Source of the DNA: Microvelia longipes
Lineage: Eukaryota; Arthropoda; Insecta; Hemiptera; Veliidae
Reading direction: 5' to 3'
Length of the DNA stretch: 64,000 nucleotides
NCBI GenBank assembly: GCA_018340805.1
Contig: JACMZG010001908.1
Location: 44,142,905-44,206,904, forward strand
The notes below the pieces were generated by a model. That model saw only the letters and a list, made by a program, of their open reading frames with translations, was not told the DNA's origin and ran no database searches. The stretch's first letter is position 1, and each line of letters opens with the position of its first letter. The translations under genes and the position numbers were made by a program. Shown here piece by piece: positions 46,900 through 59,100 of the stretch.

Positions 46900-47830
46900 A
46901 CCATCGCTACCTTTCTGGCATTTTTTCTATTTATTTTGGTCAGCTTCTAGACTGAGTGACAATTCGTTATCGTGGAACGAATACAGGAGAATCAACCAAT
47001 ATCAGGTGGTTAAAAGGTGTTATGTCAGAAATTACGGCGAAGAATTTAACCAAGTTGTAATCTTTACACCATTTTTAAAAAATATTTAAAAAAACTCATT
47101 TAGTAATTTCCTTTAGAATAAGGAAGGAAGAGAAAAGGAATTCTATGCCTTACATGGCAGAACAGGACGCTTGTTGGCGTGCTAATTGGCAATAGGATAA
47201 CCTCAGCCGGAATAAGCCTCAATATTATAAATATAATTTTAAGCCGCATTTTTCAAATGCATACTGCACTTTTGAATAAAAAAATACTTAAACTGTATTT
47301 AAATACTAATTTAGTTTATAAATTATAAGTCCTAATAATGATAATAATAATTAATAGAGCCAATTGCGTATTGCAATTAGTAATAATTATAGAAGTACGC
47401 TAAAATATAAGGAATATTAGAATAGTAATTAAGTGATAGAGTTAAGTAATTAGGTAATGAAGTAATCAATATTTAAATTTATGTAAAATTATTAAATTAC
47501 TAAAGAAGCTATTATTAAACAAACAAATTCTTCTTCCTTCTTATGGAGAATAGGAAGAAAGATCTTATGTGTTAAGAAGATATCAATTATAAAAATTTTG
47601 TAAAAATTTAAATGATTCACTACAAAGAAACTAAATTTGTTAATGGATATAATCATCCTACTGTCTTGAGAATACTTTTGGACTCGTATTTCGGATCTTA
47701 ATAAAAAATCATAAAATATCTGCTATGTAGTTTCTAGGTTCTTTATAAGTTATTTAGGTTAGGTTTGGTTAGGGAATTGGGGATGGAGTGTAGACGACTT
47801 AGTGAGTAGAGTAGTGGAAATTCACTGTTC
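46900..47830. other. AT-rich intergenic DNA
   Basis: No gene is seen. There is a TAAT/ATAA-rich cryptic simple stretch at 47280-47480. Confidence 0.35.
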
Positions 47831-47833
47831 GAG

Positions 47834-48350
<517 letters not shown>

Positions 48351-48526
48351 AAACAATCCATCAGAAATGCTTATATTAGGAAAGTATGCATAGAAACTAG
48401 TAAAATGCCAAACTAATATATTGTTAGAGTAATATAGTACTAATATATTATATAGAGTCTGAATCTAATACCTAAAGCTAAATCATAGACTCACTCGTCT
48501 TCCTTTTATTTCTTCAACGGTTTTGC

Positions 48527-48566
48527 ACTGATGATGGCCTCTAGCTAGGTTGAAAGCGCTTTGCCA
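48527..48566 (+). ncRNA. Hammerhead-like motif, locus B (candidate)
   Basis: CTGATGA at 48529-48535, GGCCTCTAGCTAGGTT (same stem II pairing as locus A, with a changed loop), GAAA at 48553-48556, then GCGCTTTGC. It matches locus A for about 38 bases, but CA replaces UA at the cleavage position, so the closing A-U pair of stem III is lost. No complementary stem I is seen. It is probably inactive. A GC-richer block at 48605-48740 follows and may be part of the same mobile element. Confidence 0.4.
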
Positions 48567-48599
48567 ATTAAGTTTTTTATTTTGTGGAGAGACCTTTCA

Positions 48600-49317
48600 T
48601 TTAATTATTTAATATATTGTTGGTTGGATACAACCATGTGGCCTCAAAGAGCCATAGAGAGGCGTGATGGCCTCGAAGTATCCGGCAGCGCCGACGTTAC
48701 GTAGCGGCCAAGAGCAGCTGGGAAGAGAGTCTTTCTAGGTTTATATCTTCGTACTTAAGAAGGCTAAGAAAAAGCTAGGAGATATTTTGCTCCAAATGTT
48801 TCTGAATGAACTTGAACCGGTCTTACTCATAAGCCATGATGACAGGATTGTTTAATGATACAATTTTATAGTGCAAAATTACAGGGTAAAACCATTAATT
48901 TGTCGTGCAATCAATTTTTATTACATAATTGAAAGTATACTGTTACTCTAGCAAATGTTGCATCAATGTTTGTAACTAATATATATTGTTTTCGTTTGTC
49001 ACGTTGGTATGACATACGTATTGTCATGACTGATATTTAGTAAATTTTACTTAAGATTGGTTTGATTTATTATAAATTACATTTAGTAGCATATTAATAA
49101 TATTAATATGTTATAGTATTAATATTATTATTTTATTCCTATATTAATAATACGTAATATTAATGTTTTATTAAATTGATATTTTATATACCGCAAAGAA
49201 CATTTTAGAGACAGTAACGTTATATATTTAAAAATATATGGTTAACAGGAATAACTTACGAGAATAGTCTTTGCCACCAGTAAATTTATTCATGGGAATT
49301 ATAAATTTATCATAACT
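48600..49317. other. Possible remainder of a Penelope-like or LINE element
   Basis: Positions 48605-48740 are GC-richer (ACCATGTGGCCTCAAAGAGC, GGCAGCGCCGACGTTACG) and sit directly downstream of the hammerhead-like motif. I cannot read a recognisable protein from them. The rest is AT-rich. Confidence 0.25.
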
Positions 49318-49440
49318 TTTTTACTCTTCCTCATTTATACCGTATGTTATATTAGAAAAGTATTGTGTTTGCAATAAAATCCGAGACCGAGATGTCACTT
49401 GTATCATACGTTCCAGGTGTTTTTAAGGCCTCCTGAGTAT
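49318..49440 (+). repeat. R dispersed repeat, 5' end fragment
   Basis: CTCATTTATACCGTATG, AGAAAAGTATTGTGTTTGC and TGTTTTTAAGGCCTCCTGAG match the 5' 120 bp of R, after which the similarity stops. A separate piece of the R 3' end (AAAAAATCGGGTAAGGGGTA) is at about 49758-49785. Confidence 0.6.
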
Positions 49441-50180
49441 TAGTGTGTGCATTTTAGCATTTTTAAAAATATTTTCAACTGGTGGTGTTAAACTGAAATC
49501 TATAATGTATGTGAATTAAAAGAGCAAAGAAAAATTAACCAGAAACCTGGTGTTGTAAGCGTCAAACTTGTAATGATTTAATTAAGTTTACAAAACTGTC
49601 AATGTTGTGGTATGCTATGTAATTTAACTTTTCAGTCAAATTAAATACTTTTTCATTAAGTTTACAAAACAGTCAATGTTGTTGTATTTAACTTTTCAGT
49701 TAAATTAAATACTTTTAAATTGGTAAAATATTGGCAATAGTTTGAATATAATTCTTAAAAAATCGGGTAAGGGGTACCTCTATTGTAAGTCACGTTCATA
49801 TGATTTTTGTTTGCCATAACTGAGTAATGAGTATGGTATAATAGGATAAAATAACCGTCTTTTAGTTTCAGTTAAACTTATTTCAAATCTTAGTTAATGA
49901 TAAGAATAACAAAACGGATTAACTAAAAAAACGTTTAAACAATGACTGATCCTCTAACAATATTTACAAATTAATTACGTTGCTTATACAGTGTTGCTTA
50001 TCTTCTGATTGGTAGGAAAAACGTAAGACTTTGTCAAGATGGGTTAAGAATTTCGTTGAAATGTATGACAATTTTGAAATGTTATACTGTTTCATTGTGT
50101 TAATAATCGAAGGTGATCCGCAGATTACGTCTTTTATGTGTTAAAATTTAATCGATTGGGGCTCTGTAGTAATCTATGTC

Positions 50181-50554
50181 TCTTAGTATCTCTGTGTACT
50201 TGCATTGATAGGAACAAAGGGGGGGAGGTAAATTTTTGTCGTTACAGTTTTACTTCGTATAGATGGACTCATATCGGAGTTTAAAAGTATTGGAGAAGCC
50301 TATAAAGTTGGTAGCATTAACTTTAAAGCCAACCAATTGCAATTTTGTTTTCGATTACCAACCAATCCAACAGTTGATCTGTCTCTGTGTACTTGCATTA
50401 ATAGGAACAAACGGGGAGAGGAACGTAAAGTCAAATTCGTATAGATTACGATTACTTCGTATAGATGGAGAAGCTTATAAATTTTGTTACATGAACTTTA
50501 AAACCAACCAATAACAGACTTGTGTTTGATTACTAACCAATCAAACAGTTGATC
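50181..50554. repeat. ~200-bp direct tandem duplication
   Basis: CTCTGTGTACTTGCATTGAT, TTCGTATAGATGGA, AACTTTAAAGCCAACCAAT and CAGTTGATCTG recur in the same order from about 50383. The copies differ by substitutions and indels. The 83-codon open frame across the first copy is not recognised. Confidence 0.75.
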
Positions 50555-50573
50555 TGCACGTGTTTCTTGAGCA

Positions 50574-50667
50574 GACCCTCTCAAGTCTTGAGAGGGTCCC
50601 TTTTAAACAGTCTGTCTTAAGCCAAGACTGTTTAAAGACATCTGGTTCCATGCATTTCTGCATGGAA
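50574..50667. repeat. Cluster of three consecutive perfect hairpins
   Basis: H1 50574-50598: GACCCTCTCAAG, loop T, CTTGAGAGGGTC. H2 50602-50636: TTTAAACAGTCT, 11-nt loop, AGACTGTTTAAA. H3 50646-50667: TTCCATGCA, loop TTTC, TGCATGGAA. All stems are perfect, separated by 3 and 9 bases. Their sequences are unrelated, so they are not simple duplications. Confidence 0.85.
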
Positions 50668-50699
50668 TAAAATGCATTTATGTTATTCACATTTATGTT

Positions 50700-52380
50700 A
50701 TTAGCTTGCCAAAAGGAAAAAGTTATCCATAATTATAATCTAAATACTCCTACAAAAACTACAGACCACTCAAGGTACACGAGATAGACGCTCTCATCTC
50801 TACTTATATCTATGTACAAAGTATTGCATTCTTATGCAAACAATATTCTTCCTCTATGATAATGTTGTATGATTTACTTTAACATCTATAGTATCTATTT
50901 CCGATTAAAGTAGAAAACAAAAAGTCGTTATTTTCTATTATCTTATAGCGTGATGTATTCTATGAACCCCCCTCCAAATTATTCTTATTAAATCGATATC
51001 TATCAATGTATCTATTTAATACCCTTACCAAAATTTCCATTCATAAAAACCCCTTTCTTGTTTCTCAATTCGTGTTAAGGAAGTATCAGTGAATTATTGG
51101 GTCAAAGAAAACTAATTTGTCTAATCAGATACTTAAGGTAAAACCTAATTCACCCAGTTGCATTGCTTCATCATGCATACCTAACTCTTATTGTTTATAA
51201 TCCGTAAAGTATTAGAGTAAAAATTGATTTGTTTCTTATCTTGAATTGTAGTTTTAGATTAACGAGTATCATCAAAATCCTTCCTAGATTTGAATTTTCA
51301 AATCATAAGTTTGATGAAGAAATTTCATCAAAATCTTTCTAGACTTAATTTTCAAGTCATGAGTTTAATAAACAAGTTTGATCAAAGCTAATAAAACTTT
51401 CCCGATACATAGGTATTGGAAAAATTAGTGAAGCTTTCACACAAATGACACAGACACTATCTTTTATTAATATTTAGAATATTCAGGAGTTATATATAAT
51501 GACTTTGAAACATGGATATTTAATAAAAAATGTTAAAATTAAATCTAAATTCTAGTAAAGTAATAGATATCTTATTAGATTAATTAATTAAACAATAAAA
51601 TAAGAAAATAGAGATGTTTATATCGAATTATATTCTATTTGATATTGTTATTATTATTATCAATTGTTTAAAAAGAAGTGTAATGTTTTATGAGTCAGAT
51701 ATTGAGTGATAAACGTTTACTTCTAATTACAGGCATTTGGTTTAACCAAATTGGGTGAAACTAGGAGTTAATGTATAATCAGACTAATGATTTCATTTTT
51801 TAAATTGACATTTTGTGTGACGAAAAATTGATTAGAAATGAAGACATTTTTAAGGATCTTAATTTTGACAGCAAAAAATTGATAATGAAAGAAAAAAATG
51901 TATAAGCATCTTAATTTAATCAGATCGACTTTTTAAGCATTAGTACGTTCACTCTGTATTCTAAATCCACGAATCGTATTAAGTACGATGTCTAAATACA
52001 GTTACATACGAACCATGAAAAGGTCATCCAGCCCGCTACGCTAGAACTAGGAGATGGAATCTAAATGGATCCCCCAATCCCCCATACGCTGTTAGCACCT
52101 TTAGAGGCGAACGTTATCGGATAACCTTTTTATCGAACTTTTATTTCACATAAATATTACCGTTTTCCATCAAATAACGTTTGAAATATTTTATTAGAGT
52201 AACTTCATTAGTATGCAAAGGAATCACAATGTAATTAAATCTATTTTTTGTTTTAATCTTCCTTATAACCTAAGAAATATTAAAAATCACTTGCTATAAA
52301 GTTAAAAAACCTCGTTATCAAAACTCATCTTGATTGCGTAATCTAAGAAGAATGATAACATCTTCTGCTTATTTAAGTGA
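50700..52380. other. AT-rich intergenic DNA
   Basis: No gene is seen. A near-direct repeat at about 51255-51370 (ATCAAAATCCTTCCTAGATT and TTTCAAATCATAAGTTTGAT versus ATCAAAATCTTTCTAGACTT and TTTCAAGTCATGAGTTTAAT) suggests a small duplication. Confidence 0.4.
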
Positions 52381-52384
52381 CCTA

Positions 52385-53027
52385 AAACGTCATTATGAGG
52401 CTCTCTGGGGTGCTTTGTAACCTTATTGGAACCTCGTTATTTACCTTATTGTAACCTGTATTTGTATTTTTAATCGTTACTATAAAGGTTACTATAATTT
52501 GTTTTTTGATTTAAATAACTATTTTTTATTACTTTGATTGAACTGCGAAAGTGGTCAGGTTACTTATTTGATGTTCCAAAATTCTACTAATAATAGTAAA
52601 TAATAATATCTAATAATAAAAGTTTTACTCTGTGGACCTTTTACTTTTGAAAATTCAGTCATAAAGATATATTACTAGATGGGACATACCCTACTTAAAT
52701 GCATTGCGTTAAGGTAAACCTTCCAAACCTTAGATTGTGTTTGGAGGTCTCAAACACAGTGAACATTTTTTAAGGCTCGTAGGGCTCTTTGTAACCTTTA
52801 AGTAAACTCCTTCAAGAGTATGTCTAAGTCAGTTGTTAGTGGCTTTCTGTAATTGTGTCAAAATTGTAATAGAAGGTTCATAATACAAATATTGTGAACA
52901 TTCTATTATACGTAAGTTACTGTAATTTTGTACTGTTTATTTTATAATATTAATAATCGAAAATGTTTCAGGTTATTTTTTAAATGTTTTAAAATTCAAC
53001 CAATAACTCTAGTAATATTATTCTATG
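52385..53027 (+). mobile_element. hAT-like MITE copies c (one partial, one complete)
   Basis: Positions 52660-53027 start CATAAAGATATATTACTAG and end near ATTATTCTATG, with the family's interior (CTCGTAGGGCTCTTTGTAAC, CTTCAAGAGTATGTCTAAG, TTACTGTAATTTTGTACTG). At 368 bp it is longer than copies a and b because of small insertions. The region 52385-52610 repeats interior pieces of the family (GGCTCTCTGGGGTGCTTTGT, AGGTTACTTATTTGATGTTC) and is a truncated second copy upstream. No target duplication is convincing. Confidence 0.6.
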
Positions 53028-53029
53028 TA

Positions 53030-54200
53030 TCTAGTTGTCCGTACTCTATTTATAAGCAAAACTACGTTTCTAGATAAACCTTTAACGGACTTCTAAGTTA
53101 CCCATGGTTTTAAAAACGTTTTGACGTATAACATAGAGAACCACTGTTCCATTTTTGAAAGCTTGTATTATTTATCGTTTTTACTTTCTTATCACTTATA
53201 AATAGGAGGGAAGTGTTACACTTTTACTTAGTGATGCAACGACAGTTCGTATTATAAGTATTATTTTTGATTATATGTATACTAGGTTGGTAAGACTTGT
53301 ATGATAACTTCAGTGATTTCATTCTCTTGCTATATAAATTTAAGATTATCACGCAGTTTATCAAGCTGTCAAATAATGAATGCATTTGGAACTTAATTCA
53401 CACACGTGGTGTGAAGGGTTAGGATCGAGGCGAGACTCGTTTTAAAATATGTCCTCTTTATTTAATGTAATCAGTTTTATCGATGTAAATAAAACGGAAT
53501 ACTTTGTCGGGATGCCTGCATAATCTATTTTCTTTGGTTTATAAAGAAGGAAAACAATGTTTCGTACCACATAATAATACAATATAAAAAGGACCGTAGA
53601 ACCTTGACTGGGATTCTGCGTCGTAGTGCCTCCTGCACCATCACTGTTATAATAAAGAATAAAGGCAAGATAGTAATAATAATCAAAGTCGTAGAAGATT
53701 ATAATAAAGAAAGACGTGCTTTAATCTTTCTTCGTTCACTGAGGATATTATTTTACCTCAAGGAATAGTCGCAAAACAACAAGAAGTATTAATACTGAAG
53801 CGTAGAAATAAGAATGGAAAATCCATTAAGTCACATTAAAAGCAACGAGGACGCCTTACTGTTGCAATACTTAAATTTTGTGAAATGATTAGATTGTTTC
53901 TTACTTAACAAGTTGGTCCTCTTAGTAAGGTAGGATCCACTTGTATTTTTCTGGTAGTGAAGTAGTTCCTACCATAAAAGTTAAAAACTACTCAGTGCCT
54001 TACTATTTTACGACAATATCTCTAATTTAAAGTACTCTATTTTAGTATACTTTTTACAAAAATTTGATCATAAGGTATTTAAATAGAGTCCGAGATACAT
54101 TTAGGTATACTGAGCGTATCTACCAAGTGGTATATTGGAACCAAACCTTAATGGCTTTATCTTTCAAGTCCTGTTTTAGATTTAAAGAGGGGGAAATAAG
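53030..54200. other. Intergenic DNA
   Basis: No gene is recognised. Confidence 0.35.
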
Positions 54201-54206
54201 GGAATA

Positions 54207-54268
54207 TTTTATTTACTTCATAATGTTTACCTATTGACGATGTCACGTTACACAGACTTATTTTTACA
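54207..54268 (-). repeat. Copy of a short dispersed repeat also at 5027-5083
   Basis: On the minus strand TAAAAATAAGTCTGTGTAACG and then GTCAATAGGTAAACATTATG match the plus-strand segment at 5027-5083. Confidence 0.6.
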
Positions 54269-54279
54269 GCGCAAAGTTC

Positions 54280-54284
<5 letters not shown>

Positions 54285-54338
<54 letters not shown>

Positions 54339-54376
54339 TAATATATATATATATATATTTATATATTATATATATA
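54285..54376. repeat. (TA)n microsatellite
   Basis: TA tract with a few interruptions. Confidence 0.9.
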
Positions 54377-54589
54377 GTTAGTTTTATTCGACAATATATA
54401 CATATAAAGTCCTTTTTGTATATACATACAAAACTGATAATTTATTTATTTTCTGATCTAATATTATACTTTATAGCCAAATACATTAGTGTAAGAATAT
54501 CTATTATCTATATTATATAAATACTCATAGACACACTCTTACTCACATTACATATCATTTCACATTACATATCATTCAATTTTCAAGAT

Positions 54590-55000
54590 TTTTGCTAGTT
54601 TTTGTTTGTTTGCTTCTTATTATTTTAATTTTTTGGCTGTCTTTAAGTTGTCTGTCTTTGTCTTTTAGTTTTGTTTTAAAGGTATTTCTGTTGTCAGTTG
54701 TCTTAATATTGGTTGGTAAGTTGTTCCAGAAGGTCACAGCTTTGTATTGCCACTGTCTCTGTGCTGTTGTTCTGTTTAAGGGTAGTTTATAAAGTTGGTT
54801 TGTCTTTGCTCTATAGTGTTAACTTTATCGTTTTCCGTCAGTTGTAGATTATGTTTCCCGTTAAATATTCTCATTAAGCACATTTGTTGTAACATCTATT
54901 CTGTCTTTAGTATGGCTAGTTTATCGAACAAAGGAGCGGTATGTTCGTACTTTTTTCGTAAGATATTACTCCCATTAGGTTTCAAATATTGTTGCAGCCA
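54590..55000 (-). pseudogene. Non-LTR retrotransposon RT C-terminus, decayed
   Basis: Minus-strand reading gives the typical C-terminal region of LINE reverse transcriptase in order: APLFDKLAILKTE (about 54930-54890), MLQQMCLMRIFNGKHNLQL (about 54890-54835), YRAKTNQLYKLPLNR, QWQYKAVTFWNNLPTNIKTT (about 54765-54705) and FKTKLKDKDRQLKDSQKIK to about 54620. FWNNLP is a hallmark of the conserved LINE C-terminal region. Stops (TAG near 54885) and frameshifts (near 54823) show it is dead. The sequence differs from the LINE at 16.2-17.1 kb, so a second family is present. No poly-A or 3' end is clear beside the TA tract. Confidence 0.75.
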
Positions 55001-55069
55001 TTTAGGGAATAAAATGTTGATACTGGTAGCTAACGCCTTAAGTTAATAACGGAGTCTTACTAGGCTGGG

Positions 55070-55870
55070 CTGCTTTAAAGAGTTTGAGCAAGTGGCTCTT
55101 AAGAATGTCTTAGTAATAAGACAATCGAATAATGTCTCAAAATATAGCAATTGCAGAAATTTATATTTCTTCATCTACGACGAGAATAATTTTGCAATAA
55201 AGAAAACATTTTTCATATTTTCAAAAGGAGTCTCGATAAAGCAATAAAGATAAACGAAATTGCATATTTGCTGAAGGAGTTAGACGTAGAAAGGCATTGA
55301 AGACGGGTTTATAAGGATGTGACGACGGTCCCCTTCGCTACAATTGAGTTCAATCTGAACCTTCCGCAAACGGTTCGTACCGACCTGCCCTCACCTCTCG
55401 GTATTACACCCGACCTCATTATCCATATGGTATTGTAATGTCTTGTTTTCTAGTCATAGAGCCTTAATGTTAGTCAAGGTTGATATTATTTTACTTTATG
55501 AAAATGGGGAACCCAACCAGTGTTGGATTAAAAGAGTCGTCCAAAGTTGAAATTTAGAAGAAACTGGAATTCAATAAAGGCAGTGGTAGGACACTGTATA
55601 TTATATAGTGATTATATTAGTAATACATTATTATTATTATTTCATTATTTACTTATAACTAATACATTAATTCTGTAAATATAAAAATTAAAGAAGTTCT
55701 TAGGGATTCCAAAATTGTAATATTTAGTTATATAGATTATTAAGTTTACTTGTTTATTGTCTACTGTCTACTACTGTTTACTTTGTTACTGTCTATTAGT
55801 TTACTCTCCTATGTGTGTAATTGTTTCTATATAAAATTTAAATAAGTAAACCTATAATTTCTACTAAGTC
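55070..55870. other. Intergenic DNA
   Basis: No gene or repeat is recognised. Confidence 0.35.
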
Positions 55871-55874
55871 CTGA

Positions 55875-55962
55875 GGGCATGTAGTATTATCAATAAGGGC
55901 ATGTAGTATTATCAATAAGGGCATGTAGTATTATCAATAAGGGCATGTAGTATTATCAATAG
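55875..55962. repeat. 22-bp tandem repeat, four identical units
   Basis: GGGCATGTAGTATTATCAAT plus AA at 55875, 55897, 55919 and 55941. Identity between units points to recent expansion. Confidence 0.95.
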
Positions 55963-55969
55963 AGCATGC

Positions 55970-56755
55970 TCTCAAAAAAAAAGTGGTAGGACAGCCTGTA
56001 AAATAATTCTGATACAACAGGATTGCTTTTAAATACAAGGAACGAACGTTTTTATCTTAATTGTTTGTGAATTTGGTAATTTACAAAATTACATTTCCGA
56101 TTTGGATGAAGTAGCAATAAGTAATCCCAATATACTTCGTAATAAAGCACAGTAAAATGAAATACGTTGTACATATAAATGGGTAGATTAATTGTGAAAT
56201 TCATTGTAAAATTGAAAAACTAAACAAGTTACCAGATATGGAACTAAGGTTCCCTCTCTAAGTAATTAAGTCTCATAAAACATTAAGCTTCACGTTATTG
56301 TTTTCTGGAAAAAAACTTAAATTAATTGGTAATCAGTTCGTAAGCTGATTGGTTCTTCCTCTAAATACGTTAAACGTGGGAGCGAGCAATGTGTCACTAT
56401 TTATTTTGAAATATGTAGATTAGCTACATTCTGGATTGAATGAGAACGGTTTCAGCTTAATCGTATCATTTCAAGTGATCGAAAATCGATAGCCTAACCT
56501 AGTAAGATAAGTTTTTAGTTGACCCCACTGTTAATGTTGAAGTCATTATTAGTGGGGTGAATTAAAAACTTTTCTTTTCCACTTAAAACTTAATTATTAA
56601 TCAACAATGTGATCTTATATTGAATGGTGTACACAACGAGGTGAGATGGCTTACATATAGCATAACTAGAGATAGCATTACTAGAGCGGTCCTATCAGTT
56701 AAATCTTGTAACATGAAAAAGTAACCTAAATTACATTAACTTATATATTAATGAT
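55970..56755. other. Intergenic DNA
   Basis: No gene is seen. A minus-strand relative of the 12.7/13.0-kb short repeat (AAGCTGAAACCGTTCTC) is at about 56448-56480. Confidence 0.4.
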
Positions 56756-56759
56756 CAAA

Positions 56760-56850
56760 ACAAACTTCAAAAAATCGGGTACGGGGTACCTCGGAACTTT
56801 TCATCATTAATTTGGATTCGCTACGCTCATCCTTCCTGCTTCGGAATGAT
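56760..56850 (-). repeat. R dispersed repeat, 3' end fragment
   Basis: AAAAAATCGGGTACGGGGTA then CCTCGGAAC is the complete 3' end on the minus strand, followed by a hairpin module at 56814-56832 (minus strand GGATGAGCGTAGCGAATCC, perfect). The similarity then stops. Confidence 0.7.
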
Positions 56851-57239
56851 GAGCGTAAAGCAGAAAATAAGAAAAATCTCCTACAACAACTTAAAGACGT
56901 ATTTTCGATGCATGTCAACAGTTATGTTGTCAATATTAAGTACCAATTGTGGATAAAGAAATTTATTAATTTAAACTTCGATCTCTCTTATGCTTTTGTT
57001 AACTGTTAAAAAATATCAGGTTTAAACGATTTGTTTTGCGATATTTGTCACATCTTTGGCATACTAATAGTGCGGAGTTAATGCTAGAGTCATTAGAAAA
57101 CCCAAATATTGCTTATCTGGACCCGGCGCTTATTAATGAAATGTGACAATGACCCAGTTTTCTCTTTCCATTAATAAATAAATAATAAACTTTAAATGGT
57201 TTCTATAATTAAGAACTGCGTTGCCGAACATAGAAAAAA

Positions 57240-57700
57240 CATAGATTAAAATCGGGTGCGAGGTACCTCGGAACTTTTTCTCGTCACAACGGATTCGCTA
57301 CGCCCATCCCCACTACTTCGGACTCGGTTCAGGTGAGGCCGGGTGAGGCCGTCGTCAGAATAGAAAAATCACCAATTGTACTACAGCACGTCTTCGGACT
57401 CGATTTGGGTGTCCTCAGATACTAAATAGATTGGTTTTATTCCCAGGGGTCACCCATCCAGGCACTGACATCCCTTGATGCTGCTTAAGTTTTGTGATCC
57501 AACAAAACCCGTAGATATTTTTGCTGTCTTGAAACGAAATTTGCTATACTTGTTTTGTTTATTTCAAACTCAATTTTATATTTTTTTTTCAATTCATTCG
57601 ATAAAAATTAAACTAATGCTGATAATGAGATGAAACTTGGCGCTTATGTTGGTCACATTTTTTTTTCAATCTAATATATTTATTTTGCGTTATAGTGTGT
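57240..57700 (-). repeat. R dispersed repeat, 3' half
   Basis: The tail AAAATCGGGTGCGAGGTACC is at 57249, with hairpin modules at 57291-57309 and in degraded form at about 57315-57350. The 5S-like segment at 57440-57506 reads, on the minus strand, GTTTTGTTGGATCACAAAAC, CTTAAGCAGC, CAGTGCCTGGATGGGTGACC and CCTGGGAATA. Of all copies this is closest to 5S rRNA in the box C region. Confidence 0.7.
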
Positions 57701-59100
57701 ATAAATAGCGTGAAATTCCGAAAGAATTATTAATAGAAAGCCCTTCAAAATCATCAAGGTTTTAAAACTAAAGGGTTATTAATTTCTCTATTCGTAAAAA
57801 AGCTGTGTTGAACACCTCCTCTCTATTATACAGAAGTGGTCTATTAGACCTTGCCATGTTAATGCAAACCTAACAAGGTTCCATGTGTAGGAATAATTTC
57901 TCGTATCTACTTATAGAGCTACTAATCATAAAGACGTGCGCTGAAAACGCTGGAAAACTGCCCCAGTACTCCTACTTCCGTCAGGCGTGTGTAGATGTTC
58001 TATGTTTGCTCTCTTTTACCTACGTGTTGGTTCACGGTATACTTGGCTTGTACCATTTACGACCCTCGTCTCACCGTAACTATATGAATGTTAATGTTTG
58101 AATCAAACATAGTTTACCTGGTTTAGTTTTAGTTTCTAACCCGTTTGCCACCAAACAATACGCTTCCTCGCCTAAAATTTAGTTATCCGCTACATCCGCC
58201 CTAACACCTACACTGAGTTCATGTAAGTCCGATTAAAACCCCGTACGCCGTATAGAGGACTTGCAATTCCTACAGGTGAAAGCGTTTGGCAGATAGTCAT
58301 CGTATTTATGCCACACGGTCTGAATGTGTCTCATTTCGCTACTTATTATATTTGAGTCTCACCCGATAATATGATGTGTATGTATAGAAGTGACTAGTAG
58401 TCTTTTATGTAAAAGTGGGGAGGGGGGGGGTGGTGAATAACTATGGTTTTGTACTGACCTTGTACCCACATGATGAGTCTCAATACTTCGTTTATATCAA
58501 AATTTGGGTATCTCATTATTGTACCAAATTGATATTTATTATTCCTACAATTTTTTTTTAATTAACTAATAAAGACTATTATTTATATACAAATTTATCT
58601 AATAGTTTTGGAGCCTCAACTTCATTTATTATTATATTTACATTTTTAATCTATTATCTTGGTCATTTATTGATTTATTTTACTTCAATTATATTTTAGT
58701 TATTTATTTGCACAATTACTTGATAATAGTTACCTTTATATATAACTAATTAATATTATCAAAGAACTATAATTTAACTACCATAACTTATCATAATATT
58801 TTAATAAATTATTATTTTAACAGTTGTAGTATACTAATTATATAGTATTATTCACGCAAAACTCAAATATCATTATACGTTAAAAATTCATCAATGTATC
58901 AACACAATTAAGTACCTTTATCCTAGTATTATTATCCTAGAATTCAACTTCACCTTATACTATGTCTATTCATTATTAACAACCAATATTTGAAGACTTA
59001 GAACAATATTTCTGTTGTAAAACGCTTTTATCTGGTTTTGCAATCCTGTGAATTGAACAACTTACTCCATGCTATGACTTGAGCACTTATATTGTATCAT
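57701..59100. other. Intergenic DNA
   Basis: No gene is recognised. It is AT-rich from 58550 to 58980, with a G-rich run at about 58418-58432. Confidence 0.35.
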
